Assembly: GCA_965224205.1 (NCBI GenBank)
Contig: CBDCYN010000043.1
Coordinates: forward strand, 1-64,000
Source of the DNA: CBDCYN01 sp965224205
GTDB lineage: Bacteria; Planctomycetota; Phycisphaerae; Phycisphaerales; Phycisphaeraceae
Direction of reading: 5' to 3'
DNA length: 64,000 nt
The notes beneath the pieces are model-generated. The model ran no database searches, was not told the DNA's origin, and was given only the letters and a program-made list of their open reading frames with translations. A program made the position numbers and the translations under genes. How positions within the stretch are numbered: position 1 is the first letter of the stretch; each line of letters opens with the position of its first letter. Shown one piece after another: positions 9,101 through 17,787 of the stretch.

Positions 9101-9116
9101 GGCGGTTTCGCCATGC
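9101..9116. terminator. Weak hairpin between convergent genes
   Basis: Stem atggcg/cgccat with a gttt loop lies between the PEP-CTERM gene and clpP, which converge here. There is no T-run, so termination is only suggested by position. Confidence 0.3.
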
Positions 9117-9273
9117 ATGCGCGGCCCGGACGAATCGGCGATACGCTTTTTGTACGCAGTACCGCTTTCCGCAGGTTCAAAGATATCTGCAACAGGATGA
9201 TTTGACACCCGATGCGTGGCGCCACCGCAGGCAAGGGACCCCAGCCGCCCCATCCACCCCGGGGCAAGGTTGG

Positions 9274-9948
9274 TTACTTCTTCTTGTCGTCTTTATCTTT
9301 GGTGCCAGGATCGTCGAGGACCTCATCGACGAGGCCGTACTCCTTGGCTTCGGTGGCCGAGAAGTAACGGTCGCGCTCCGAATCGGACTGGACCTGGTCG
9401 ACGCTCTTGCCGCTGTGGCGGGCGAGGATGTCGTTGATCTGCTGCTTGGCTTTGAGGATCTCCTCGGCCTGTATCTGCACGTCGGACGCCTGGCCGGTCA
9501 GACCCCCGAACGGCTGATGGATCATCACCCGAGCATGGGGAAGGATGTACCGCTTACCCTTAGTGCCCGAAGCGAGGATCACCGCCCCGCCGCTCTGGGC
9601 GCGGCCGATGCAGTACGTGGCCACGTCGCAGTTGAGGTAGCGCATCGTGTCGTAGATTGCCAGCGTGTCGTCGACGCTGCCGCCGGGGGAGTTGATGTAC
9701 AGGTTGATGTCCACCCCCTTCTTCTGGTTCTGGAGGTGCAGCAGCCTCATGATGATGCCGGTGGCGGAGGAGTAATTGATCTCCCCCACGAGGAAGATCA
9801 CCCGGTTCTCCAGCAGCAGCTCATCGATGGTCATCTCCCGGTAACGCTGGTACGGCACCTGGGCCATCGCCGCGTTGTAGACGCCACCGGTTTGGGCTGG
9901 CAGGTGGCCCGGCACCGCTTGAGAAGTTGGATCCATTGGAAGATTCAT
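9274..9948 (-). CDS. clpP: ATP-dependent Clp protease proteolytic subunit
   Basis: Self-compartmentalising serine protease that degrades unfolded proteins with a Clp ATPase partner (no clpX or clpA is in the window). The triad S119 (GRAQSGGA), H144 (VMIHQP) and D193 (SERDRYF) is complete. NSPGGSV (86-92) forms the oxyanion region. The usual GQAASMGA around the serine is replaced by GRAQSGGA, as happens in secondary ClpP copies. A second, canonical clpP elsewhere in the genome is therefore plausible. The C-terminus ends in a charged lysine/aspartate tail. The N-terminus has several Met codons; translation may begin at residue 28 (MAQVPYQR) rather than at 9948. Confidence 0.93.
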   Translation of the reverse strand: MNLPMDPTSQAVPGHLPAQTGGVYNAAMAQVPYQRYREMTIDELLLENRVIFLVGEINYSSATGIIMRLLHLQNQKKGVDINLYINSPGGSVDDTLAIYDTMRYLNCDVATYCIGRAQSGGAVILASGTKGKRYILPHARVMIHQPFGGLTGQASDVQIQAEEILKAKQQINDILARHSGKSVDQVQSDSERDRYFSATEAKEYGLVDEVLDDPGTKDKDDKKK

Positions 9949-10270
9949 CGCATTAGCCCTATCAAGATCGTGAGACGCTCAGACACCCAACCGCCCGTTA
10001 CAGCTGCGGTCACTGCATGGAGTGCAACATCATAACGCCGGCGGTGCCGAGACGGTAGTCGCCGCAGGCCGATTTTGCCAGCGTCGATCGGGGGCCGGCC
10101 GATATGATGGTAGATGGACACGCAACGCGGGCAACGTAACGTATCGGTAATGACTCTCACCCCGGGGATCCCCGTGTCGCGTCCACGAGTCGTGTCGCAG
10201 ATTCTTCCGGGGCAGGTATCGTGTCCGGGTTGGCGGTAGGGATGTCTAAAGATTATTGGTCGAGGTCGGT
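9949..10270. promoter_or_regulatory. Divergent intergenic region clpP/cdaA
   Basis: These 322 bases separate clpP (leftward) from cdaA (rightward) and should hold both promoters. No consensus promoter can be picked out with confidence. A weaker copy of the dispersed repeat lies at 10170-10220. Confidence 0.5.
10170..10220. repeat. Structured intergenic repeat, partial copy C
   Basis: The segment gtcgcgtccacgagtcgtgtcg followed by attcttccggggcaggtatc aligns with the 3' half of copies A and B (about 22 of the last 30 positions match copy A). The 5' half is not recognisable. Confidence 0.45.
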
Positions 10271-11128
10271 GTGAACCCCGAGTCATTTATCTATCGTTTA
10301 GAACAGGTGCTGCGACGGGCCCAGACGTACCCGCTGTGGATCGTGGTCCTGGAGCTGATCGCGATCTGGGCGTTGGTCTACATGGTGCTGCGCTTCCTGC
10401 ACGGGACGCGCGGGGCGGGGATGATCAAGGGCGTGGCGCTGATCCTGATCCTCGGCACGCTGCTGATCCGGGTCTTGGGCGACGACAACGCGTTCGAACG
10501 GCTGAGCTTCCTCTACCGCAACTTCCTGGGGTTCGCGTCGCTGGCGCTGGTGATCGTGTTCCAGCCCGAGTTGCGTCGCGGGCTGGTGCGGCTGGGCGAG
10601 GCGCGGTTTTTCCGTGGCGGGGGCCTGCGCAAGGCGAGGGTGATCGAGGAGGTGCTCGAGGCGGTCGCGTACCTAAGCAAGAACAAAATCGGCGCCCTGG
10701 TAGCGATCGAGCGCCAGGTGGGGCTCACCGGGGTGGTCGACGCCGGGGTGAAGCTCAACTCGGACGTGACCAGCGAGCTGATCAACACGATCTTCTGGCC
10801 CGGCAGCGCGTTGCACGATATGGGGGTGGTGATCAAGGGGGATCGCATGTTGGCCGCGGGCGTCCAGTTCCCGCTGGCCGAGGGTGAACAGCTCAGCTCG
10901 GAGCTGGGCTCGAGGCACCGGGCGGCGATCGGTCTGTCGCAGGAGTCCGACGCGTTGGTGATCGTCGTCAGTGAAGAAACCGGCGACGTGAGCCTGGCCG
11001 AGCGGGGCCAGCTGGCGCGGCGGCTATCGATCGATCAGCTGCGCACCCGGCTGGTCCAGGGGTTGGGCCAGCTGCAGATCCCCGCCGAACCGCGGGAAGG
11101 TGACGGCCCATCGGGCTCCGGGGGGTAA
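10271..11128 (+). CDS. cdaA: Diadenylate cyclase CdaA
   Basis: Membrane-bound DAC-domain enzyme that makes c-di-AMP from two ATP. Three N-terminal transmembrane helices (within about residues 15-90) are followed by a coiled linker and the DAC domain. The RHR motif is intact in SRHRAAIGLSQESDA. The other active-site motif, usually DGA, reads LHDMGVVIKGDR here, so Asp and Gly are kept but shifted by an inserted Met. GTG at 10271 is chosen because GAGG lies 5 bases upstream. A TTG at 10256 would add five residues. A YbbR/CdaR-type gene follows 15 bases downstream, the standard cdaA-cdaR arrangement, which supports the assignment. Confidence 0.92.
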   Translation: MNPESFIYRLEQVLRRAQTYPLWIVVLELIAIWALVYMVLRFLHGTRGAGMIKGVALILILGTLLIRVLGDDNAFERLSFLYRNFLGFASLALVIVFQPELRRGLVRLGEARFFRGGGLRKARVIEEVLEAVAYLSKNKIGALVAIERQVGLTGVVDAGVKLNSDVTSELINTIFWPGSALHDMGVVIKGDRMLAAGVQFPLAEGEQLSSELGSRHRAAIGLSQESDALVIVVSEETGDVSLAERGQLARRLSIDQLRTRLVQGLGQLQIPAEPREGDGPSGSGG

Positions 11129-11143
11129 GATGCAAGGACACCC

Positions 11144-12298
11144 ATGAACGCCGCGACCAAAACAAGAATGTGGGAGTACACGCAAACCCTCGTGATCGTA
11201 ACGATGATCACGGTGCTGATCTGGCTGTACGCCGAGAGCGAGAACATCAAGCTTCAGGAACCGATCCAGTTCGACGTCCGGTTCGTGCCCCCCGCTGGTC
11301 AGGACCTGATCATCGCCCCGTCCGAGCTAACGGGCGTGACCGTCACCGTCCGCTGCGCCACCAGCCAGTACACGACCCTGACGGGCCTGCTCAAGAAACC
11401 GTTGGAGCTGGAGATCAGCCCCCAACAGGCCGTGGTCAAGAGTCAAGACCAAGGCGACGTCGTGCCCGAGCTGGTGATTAAGGTCGATCTGCGGGATCAC
11501 CTCGAAAAGTCCGCGGTGGGTGAACTGGGCACAACGTTCGTCGAAGTCCACCCCGAAGTGCTCGATGTCAGGGTGGTGGAGGTAAAGCAACAGTCTTTGA
11601 CAATATCGACCACTCAGCTCTTCGAAGAGCTGGATGAGGGCATCGGTTCGGTGGTCATCGACCCGCCCGAGGCAGATATCTCGCTGCCCCGCCAGCTCAT
11701 GGACCGTGCCAGCGGCAACCCCACGCAGCTTCCCGGGTTGGAGGTGCAGCTGACCCCAACCCAGAAAGAACAGATTAAAGAACTCAGTGAGAACATGCTC
11801 TGGGGACCGACACCGGTGCGCATCATCCCGGTCCAGCCGAAGTTACCTGGTCAACGCGAGGACCCCTGGTGGCTACCCCTCACGGCCAAGACGATCGAGC
11901 CCCTAACCTCGCAGGTGACCATCACCGTCCGCAAGCCGACCGATGAACACGAGCTTAAGAGCGTTCCGATCCTTCTGGTGGCGCCGTGGAAGTCTTTGCA
12001 AAACTACTCGATCAGGGTCGTCAGCGATGATCAGGACGACCTGATCGTGCTCGATAAGCCGATCAAGATCTCGGGGCCGGTCGACGAGATCAAAAAGATC
12101 AAAAGCGGCGAGACCATCGTCTGGGCCGAGCTGAGGCTCACCGGCCAAGAGATCTACAACAGCCTGGAGTCAGAAGCCGTGTCGAAGCTGGTCGATATCG
12201 ACCTGCCCCCGGACGTGCGGCTCGAATCAGCGATCCCGCGAGTGGAGTTTACCGTCACCGAGTTGCTTCTTGGTTTGACGCCCAATGCGCCGCAGTAA
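11144..12298 (+). CDS. YbbR-domain protein, CdaR-like regulator of CdaA
   Basis: Membrane-anchored extracytoplasmic protein of 384 residues with a short cytoplasmic N-terminus, one transmembrane helix (about residues 14-29, LVIVTMITVLIWLYAE) and then repeated beta-rich YbbR-type segments. The repeats show the typical spacing of a TVTVR, VVEVK or VTITVRK strand. In Firmicutes CdaR binds CdaA and tunes c-di-AMP synthesis. Here the gene directly follows cdaA in the same direction, so the same role is likely. The length and the YbbR pattern support the family. Planctomycete members diverge strongly, so domain counts need a profile search. Confidence 0.82.
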   Translation: MNAATKTRMWEYTQTLVIVTMITVLIWLYAESENIKLQEPIQFDVRFVPPAGQDLIIAPSELTGVTVTVRCATSQYTTLTGLLKKPLELEISPQQAVVKSQDQGDVVPELVIKVDLRDHLEKSAVGELGTTFVEVHPEVLDVRVVEVKQQSLTISTTQLFEELDEGIGSVVIDPPEADISLPRQLMDRASGNPTQLPGLEVQLTPTQKEQIKELSENMLWGPTPVRIIPVQPKLPGQREDPWWLPLTAKTIEPLTSQVTITVRKPTDEHELKSVPILLVAPWKSLQNYSIRVVSDDQDDLIVLDKPIKISGPVDEIKKIKSGETIVWAELRLTGQEIYNSLESEAVSKLVDIDLPPDVRLESAIPRVEFTVTELLLGLTPNAPQ

Positions 12299-12305
12299 GG
12301 ATCGG

Positions 12306-12327
12306 GCCAGGGCCTTAAGGCCCTGGC
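12306..12327 (+). terminator. Hairpin after the cdaA-cdaR unit
   Basis: A perfect 11-base-pair palindrome (gccagggcctt and its complement) starts 8 bases after the stop codon. It lacks a strong T-run (cttgatag follows), so it could be a weak terminator or an mRNA-stabilising stem. Confidence 0.55.
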
Positions 12328-12444
12328 TGCGCCTTGATAGAACGCGCCTTCTACCGGGGGTGGGGGGTGATCGCTTGAGGAAACTGGTTTACCTCCCGAT
12401 CGCCTTCTATACTTGTTATAAAAATAAAGTTTCTTTCAAGGTCC

Positions 12445-13317
12445 ATGGCAAAACCGACGCCACAACCCGCTGCCCGTAGAGCCGATCCGCCCGTCCGTTG
12501 CGTCGACGACGACCGCGTGAAGCTGGTGGCGATCGACCTCGATGGCACCCTGCTTCGCTCGAACAAAGCCTTAAGCAGGCGCTCGGCTGACGCCGTGTCA
12601 CGGGTGGCGGCCAGCGGGGTCGACGTGGTCCTTGCCTCGGCGCGACCGCCGCGGTCGGTGCGGGTGATCTACGAGTACCTGGGCCTGGAGACCTTGCAGA
12701 TCAACTACAACGGGGCGCTGATCTACGATCAACCCCGGGGCCAGCACGTCTTCCACCAGCCGCTCGATCCGGCGCTGACCCGGCGTATGGTGCGCGTGGC
12801 CCGCCGGATCGAACCGACGGTGGCCGTGAGTGTTGAGATCCTCGACCGGTGGTACACCGACCGCGTCGATGAATCCCTGCCCACGGAGACGGCCAAAGAA
12901 TTCGTCCCCGATTTCCTGGGCCCGCTGGGGGACTTTCTGCATATCCCCGCTACGAAGCTGATGTTCTTGGCCCCGCCGGCCCGTCTCCAGCGGGTCCGAA
13001 GCGTGATCCGCCAAGCTTTTGGGGCGACGGTGACGGTCACGACCAGCGACGAGCACATGATCCAGGTCCTTCACCCTCGGGTCGACAAAGGTACCGCGGT
13101 GGCGATGCTCGCCCAACACCTTGGGGTGCCCAGGCGGCAGGTCATGGCGATCGGGGACGCCCCCAATGACCTGGGCATGATCCGCTGGGCTGGCCTGGGG
13201 GTGGCGGTAGAGAACGCGTGGCCCTCGGTGCGTGTGGCTGCCGACGTGATGGTGCCCAGTAACGATCGCGACGGCGTGGCCACGGCGCTGGAACGGTTTG
13301 TGCTAACGGGGGATTAA
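12445..13317 (+). CDS. Cof-type HAD-superfamily phosphatase
   Basis: Cytoplasmic haloacid-dehalogenase-fold hydrolase of the Cof/YidA (IIB cap) group, which dephosphorylates sugar phosphates or cofactors. Motif I is DLDGTLL (residues 31-37) with the nucleophilic Asp first. Motif II is the Ser in VLASARPP. The Lys of motif III is in KGTAVAML, and motif IV is GDAPNDLGMI, where Cof proteins usually have GDxxND. All key residues are present. The first 25 residues are low-similarity; a GTG just before KLVAIDLDG may be the true start. The substrate cannot be assigned. It stands alone between the cda unit and argC. Confidence 0.87.
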   Translation: MAKPTPQPAARRADPPVRCVDDDRVKLVAIDLDGTLLRSNKALSRRSADAVSRVAASGVDVVLASARPPRSVRVIYEYLGLETLQINYNGALIYDQPRGQHVFHQPLDPALTRRMVRVARRIEPTVAVSVEILDRWYTDRVDESLPTETAKEFVPDFLGPLGDFLHIPATKLMFLAPPARLQRVRSVIRQAFGATVTVTTSDEHMIQVLHPRVDKGTAVAMLAQHLGVPRRQVMAIGDAPNDLGMIRWAGLGVAVENAWPSVRVAADVMVPSNDRDGVATALERFVLTGD

Positions 13318-13511
13318 ACGACGTGTCCCGATCATGGGCGCCCCCGCGTCCGGGTGGGTGAGGCCTACGCCTCGCGCTTGGAAATACGGTATCGGTGGCG
13401 CTGCGAACCTCGGACACCTTCTCGTCGCGGTAAAGAATCGTGGCAGTATCCATCGGTGGCCGGACTATCCGTTTGATTGATCCGGGCCCGGTCATCGGCC
13501 ACAATGCCCGC

Positions 13512-14561
13512 ATGACGATCAACGCCGCGATCCTCGGGCCCACCGGCTACACCGGGCTGCACCTGATCCAGCTGCTCCAAGGCCACCCCCAGGCTGAGGT
13601 GACCTACCTGGCCAGCGCCCGTGATGAGCCGACCGACATCCGTACCATTTTCCCTAAGCTCGATCATGTGGTGGCCCGCGATGTGGCGATCTGCCGCCCG
13701 ATCGACCCGGCCGCGATCGCCCAGCAAGCCGATGTGGCCTTTGTTGCCTTGCCGCACGGGGTGTCGATGAACTACGTGCCGCAGCTGCTGGATGCTGGGC
13801 TGCGCGTAGTCGACCTCTCGGCGGACTACCGTCTCCGCGACCCCGCGGTGTACGAAACGGTTTACGGCCAAGCACACGGCGACCGGGCTCATCTACGCCA
13901 CGCGGTTTACGGGTTGCCCGAATTGTTCCGCGACGACCTGCCCCGCGCCAAGCTGATCGCCAACCCGGGCTGCTACCCCACGGCCGCGGCGCTGGGCCTG
14001 GCTCCGCTGCTGCGGGCGGGGGTGGTGGCGCCCAACCCCATCATGATCAACGCGGCGTCTGGGGCAAGCGGGGCGGGCAGGAAACCGGCCACACACCTGC
14101 TGTTGGCCGAGCAGTACGGCGGGTTTGGTCCCTACGGCCAGATCGGCGGCCACCGCCACGGGCCGGAGATCAACCAAACGCTCACGGCGGTGGGCGGGGC
14201 TGCGGTTGAGGCGACGTTTGTTCCCCACCTGCTGCCGATTGGCCAGGGGATCCTTGAGACGATCTATGCCCACCCCGCCAAGCCGGGCTTGACCGAGGAG
14301 GACTTGTACTCGGTCTATGAGCAGGCGTACGGGGCCGAGCCGTTTGTGCGTGTGCGTCGCGGACTGCCCAACGTGTGCCACGTCGCCGGGACGAATTTCT
14401 GCGATGTGTCGGTGCGGGTGGTCGGGACCGACCAGCAGAGATGGGTCATCGTCTTTTCCGCGATCGACAACCTCATCAAGGGCGCCAGCGGTCAAGCGGT
14501 TCAGAACATGAACGTCCTCTTTGACCTCGACGAAACCGCGGGTCTGCACCCATATGGTTAG
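13512..14561 (+). CDS. argC: N-acetyl-gamma-glutamyl-phosphate reductase
   Basis: NADPH-dependent third step of arginine biosynthesis, reducing N-acetylglutamyl phosphate to the semialdehyde. The N-terminal Rossmann motif is GPTGYTG (9-15). The catalytic Cys is C154 in NPGCYPT, and the active-site histidine region is GGHRHGPEI (212-220). The 349-residue length is typical of the long ArgC form. The start at 13512 is chosen because the Rossmann strand begins immediately; the frame stays open upstream to 13440. argF and argB lie far away at 50-52 kb, so arginine genes are scattered, as in other planctomycetes. Confidence 0.95.
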   Translation: MTINAAILGPTGYTGLHLIQLLQGHPQAEVTYLASARDEPTDIRTIFPKLDHVVARDVAICRPIDPAAIAQQADVAFVALPHGVSMNYVPQLLDAGLRVVDLSADYRLRDPAVYETVYGQAHGDRAHLRHAVYGLPELFRDDLPRAKLIANPGCYPTAAALGLAPLLRAGVVAPNPIMINAASGASGAGRKPATHLLLAEQYGGFGPYGQIGGHRHGPEINQTLTAVGGAAVEATFVPHLLPIGQGILETIYAHPAKPGLTEEDLYSVYEQAYGAEPFVRVRRGLPNVCHVAGTNFCDVSVRVVGTDQQRWVIVFSAIDNLIKGASGQAVQNMNVLFDLDETAGLHPYG

Positions 14562-14987
14562 CCGCGGGCCCCGTCTTCTGGGCCGGTACCGAGCTAGCGA
14601 TAGCCGCCCCATACCAGCGGAGCTATGCATCCCTTGATATGAAAGGACGGCTCGGTATAGGCACGTGTCTTGGCAGCCCTGCACCGCGTCGGGGCACCGA
14701 CGCGGTGCTTGAGGCCGAGCGCATCGAGACCCCATCTCAGCGAACATCCGCAGAGCCGTGAATCCATGAACTCATGAATTCATGGAGCGGGATTTATTGG
14801 ATTGACGATAAATAGATCATGGGTGAAAATCCCTTGTCGATGCGGTGACACGCACCGTGTAAACACCCACCGCGTCGGGCGTGCCACCAGTCATAGATGC
14901 GTATATTTTCGCGTCAACAAAGCTTGATCTGGTCCGCCCGTGCGGAGTGATTGGATAGCAAACCCTTTTCTAGAAGGACGGCAACGT
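14562..14987. other. Intergenic region argC to LysM lipoprotein
   Basis: No gene is supported in these 426 bases. A short palindrome (ccatgaa at 14764-14770, ttcatgg at 14779-14785) and a partial copy of the dispersed repeat (14847-14913) are visible. A clear promoter is not. Confidence 0.5.
14847..14913. repeat. Structured intergenic repeat, partial copy D
   Basis: acacgcaccgtgt followed by accgcgtcgggcgtgcc parallels the first half of copy B (tacgcatcgcgta, then accgcgtcgggtaggc). The later part, agtcatagatgcgtatattttc, is looser. Confidence 0.4.
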
Positions 14988-15389
14988 ATGGATGCGTTAT
15001 TGAAAATATGGGCCGTGGTTGGATTCATTAGCCTTCTTGGGTGCGAGAACACCCACACCCGCGAAGAGCTGGTCGAGGCGGCGCCGTATGAACCGGTGCT
15101 CCACACCGGCCCGCTGCCGCATGAGCTGGCGGCCACCGGCCCGTCGATGGCGTATCAAGACCCGGGCTTGGCGGCCACGCCACAACAGCAGGTGTACGAG
15201 CCACCGCCCGCCTATGACCCGTCTCATCAGTCCTACGGCAACGCCTACGTCATCCGACGGGGAGACACGCTGTGGTCGATCGCCAAACGCGTGTACAACG
15301 ACGGGAAGCGTTGGTCCGACATCCAGGCAGCCAATCCCGGCCTGCACCCCCAGCGCCTGCGTGTGGGTCAAGAAATACACCTGCCGTAA
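14988..15389 (+). CDS. LysM-domain lipoprotein
   Basis: Small lipoprotein of 133 residues. The lipobox LLGC places the lipidated Cys at residue 19 after a short hydrophobic signal. A proline-rich linker follows, then one C-terminal LysM domain (about residues 89-133, YVIRRGDTLWSIAKRVY to GQEIHLP), which binds peptidoglycan. It probably links an envelope membrane to the cell wall. The start at 14988 gives a proper signal peptide and has AAGGACGG upstream. The gene stands alone, with large intergenic regions on both sides. Confidence 0.88.
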   Translation: MDALLKIWAVVGFISLLGCENTHTREELVEAAPYEPVLHTGPLPHELAATGPSMAYQDPGLAATPQQQVYEPPPAYDPSHQSYGNAYVIRRGDTLWSIAKRVYNDGKRWSDIQAANPGLHPQRLRVGQEIHLP

Positions 15390-16365
15390 CCAGCCGGCCA
15401 TTCTATGATACACGGCCATCCTGCCTCACAGCGATGCGGGGTGCGGTGATGTGTCGAGCCGTCGATGGTAGATCTCAAGACCTTCCATACATCCAATCCC
15501 CGCTTATTCCACGTTGAGTTACTTATTTTTTTTGTAACGATTGACTCGAACGAAATCCAACCAAGACACAGGCTATCGACTCCGGGATCAACCTTAACCT
15601 GAGAACTTGTTTCAAGCTTGGGCTACACGCGTCGCGTATCCATCGCATCCCGTTCATCATCCCATGAACCGCTTCACATAAGGGGTTAACGTTTGATGGC
15701 CTGTGGCCTGGGTGAAAGGCTTCGGCGGCCGGTGGGCCAAACGTCTTTAGAACGCCTCCAAGCATGGCGCACAAAATGAACATCTATTTTTATACAAGTT
15801 TGCCATCAGCACGCGCTTGAACATCAACTTCTTTGCCATGAATTCATGAGGACACCCCTTGCAGGGTGTTGAAATCTATTTAACGTAGGTATACTAAAGT
15901 CCATGAGCGTATCGTGTGTCGAGGGATGAGTGAACGTCATTGCACGGTATCTTGGGGATGATGGGCGAGTCAACGATTCATTTACAGCATCGTCTGCGGC
16001 GCGATGCCAACAGGGCTCGCGTTTACGCCGACCAGTTCTACGGAGGTTTGAGTTTGACGCAGTCTGCCCAATGGCTAGCCGTAGCGAAGCAGCGATGGTC
16101 ATGGTAGCTGAGAAGGGTCTTTCTCTAGGGGTTCTTTAGTGACTCCTGACACCATCGCATGGTGTGCCTTTGGACCGTGTGGCTTTGTTCTAGATGGATC
16201 CAAGTAGCAAGGTTTTGGTACAGACCCAAACCCGGATCGATCGAAACGTCAACACGATAGATGCCGTGTGATGCTTCGATTGGATAACCTTCGGTGAACC
16301 GATCCGGTTCGCCGGCGGGCACGGGCCCTGATCCGCATCGGACAGGTCCTGGGGGACAACGTTAT
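15390..16365. other. Long AT-richer intergenic region
   Basis: These 976 bases hold no frame with recognisable protein. A T-run (about 15528-15535) inside gttac...gtaac could end the LysM transcript. A weak relative of the dispersed-repeat palindrome occurs at 15623-15655 (acacgcgtcgcgtatcc). The 3' end should hold the promoter of the signalling cassette, but no consensus is evident. Confidence 0.5.
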
Positions 16366-17787
16366 ATGGGATCCACGACGACTGATCCTACGGCGACCAT
16401 GGATAGCCTTGTGCTGTTCCGTAACAGCCAGGGTATCGAGGCCCGCGGTACGCTCATGCGCCTTAGCCGCAACCTGGTCGTCCTGGAGGTCTACAACCCC
16501 TACTCGATCGTCCAGATGAGTGAGGTGCTCCACGACGTGCAGATCCGCCGCGGGCAGCGCACGATCTACACCGGCAAGGCGGTGGTCAACAACCTCGTGA
16601 GCACCGGTTTGCTGCTGATCGTCTCCGCGACACTCGTGGACCCTTGGTCCGATCTGATCGACCTCTCCCCCGGCCCGGAGCTGCGCGACGAGGTGCGCGG
16701 GTTCGTTCAGCAATGGGAACAGGGCAATCAGCGGCTGCGGCCCTCGTTCGAGTTGATCGTCGGCAAAGCCCACAACTTCCTCGAGGAATTGAGCCTTTGG
16801 CTCGAACACGGCGAGGCCCTAGCCGGGATCCGAGACAACGGCACGCCCAGCGATCTGGTGCGAGAGTTCGTCGCCGATGTAGACGCGATGGTCGCCCCTA
16901 AGCTCGACGAGCTGTTCGGAGAATTCGACGACGAAGCGCGTCAGGTCCCCGAAGACGAGTCGTCGGTCCACAAAGCCTACGCGCGTCGCGAGCTGCACCC
17001 CCTGATGATGTGCTCGCCGTTCCTGCACCGGTCGTACACCAAGCCGCTGGGGTACGCCGGCGATTATGAGATGGTCAACATGATCCTCGACGACCCGTGG
17101 AAAGGCGGCAGCACCTACGCCCAGATCGTCAACGCGATCTTCCTGCGGACCGGCACCGCACAGGGGCACCGCAACCGGGTCGACCGGCTCGTGCAATACC
17201 TGGAGTCCGAGGCCAGGCGGGTCGCCGGGCCGGGCCGCCGGCTGCGCGTGCTCAACATCGGCTGTGGGCCCGCCGCGGAGGTGTTCCGGTTCATCCGCGG
17301 CAGCCAGCTGTCCGATGACTGCCAGATCGAGCTGCTGGATTTCAACCAGCAGACGCTCGACTTCGCGTCCGAGAGGATCTACGAGGCGATCTCGGCCCAC
17401 GGACGCAAGACCGAGGTGAGGTTCATCCACCGGTCGATCCACCACCTGCTCAAAGAAGCCTCCGACGGGGCTTCCCACCGAGAGCCCGCCTATGATCTGG
17501 TGTACTGCGCCGGGCTGTTCGATTACCTCTCCGACCGGATCTGCAAGCGGCTGCTGCGTCTGTTCGAACAGTGGACCTTCGCCGGCGGATTGGTTATCGC
17601 CACGAACGTACACGTCAACAACCCCGCGAAAGGCGTGATGGAACACCTCCAGGACTGGAACCTGCTGCTGCGTGACGAAGATGACGTGCTGGCCTTAGCG
17701 CCGGGGCCGTGGCCCAGCCGGGTGCTCACCGACGCGACGGGCACGAATATCTTTCTGGAGACCCGAAAGGCAACCGAGTCGCCATGA
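16366..17787 (+). CDS. PhcB-like SAM-dependent methyltransferase with N-terminal PilZ-like domain
   Basis: A 473-residue protein. Residues 13-95 form a beta-rich PilZ-like segment (RGTLMRLSRNLVVLEVYNP). The middle carries YTKPLGYAGDYEMVNMI (224-240) and QGHRNRVDRL (266-275), hallmarks, as I recall them, of the PhcB/EF biosynthesis family. The Rossmann methyltransferase core has motif I VLNIGCGPAAEV (295-306), an acidic D325 for SAM and DLVYCAGLFDYLSD (377-390). In Ralstonia PhcB methylates a 3-hydroxy fatty acid to make the 3-OH-PAME quorum signal. Start 16366 has GGGGGA upstream. The stop overlaps the next start by ATGA (17784-17787), so translation is coupled to the sensor kinase. The product is inferred, not shown. 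Confidence 0.78.
   Translation: MGSTTTDPTATMDSLVLFRNSQGIEARGTLMRLSRNLVVLEVYNPYSIVQMSEVLHDVQIRRGQRTIYTGKAVVNNLVSTGLLLIVSATLVDPWSDLIDLSPGPELRDEVRGFVQQWEQGNQRLRPSFELIVGKAHNFLEELSLWLEHGEALAGIRDNGTPSDLVREFVADVDAMVAPKLDELFGEFDDEARQVPEDESSVHKAYARRELHPLMMCSPFLHRSYTKPLGYAGDYEMVNMILDDPWKGGSTYAQIVNAIFLRTGTAQGHRNRVDRLVQYLESEARRVAGPGRRLRVLNIGCGPAAEVFRFIRGSQLSDDCQIELLDFNQQTLDFASERIYEAISAHGRKTEVRFIHRSIHHLLKEASDGASHREPAYDLVYCAGLFDYLSDRICKRLLRLFEQWTFAGGLVIATNVHVNNPAKGVMEHLQDWNLLLRDEDDVLALAPGPWPSRVLTDATGTNIFLETRKATESP

Noticed and set aside
15930..16139. Small rightward frame in the long gap before the signalling cassette
   Set aside because: No recognisable domain, and codon use is unlike neighbouring genes.
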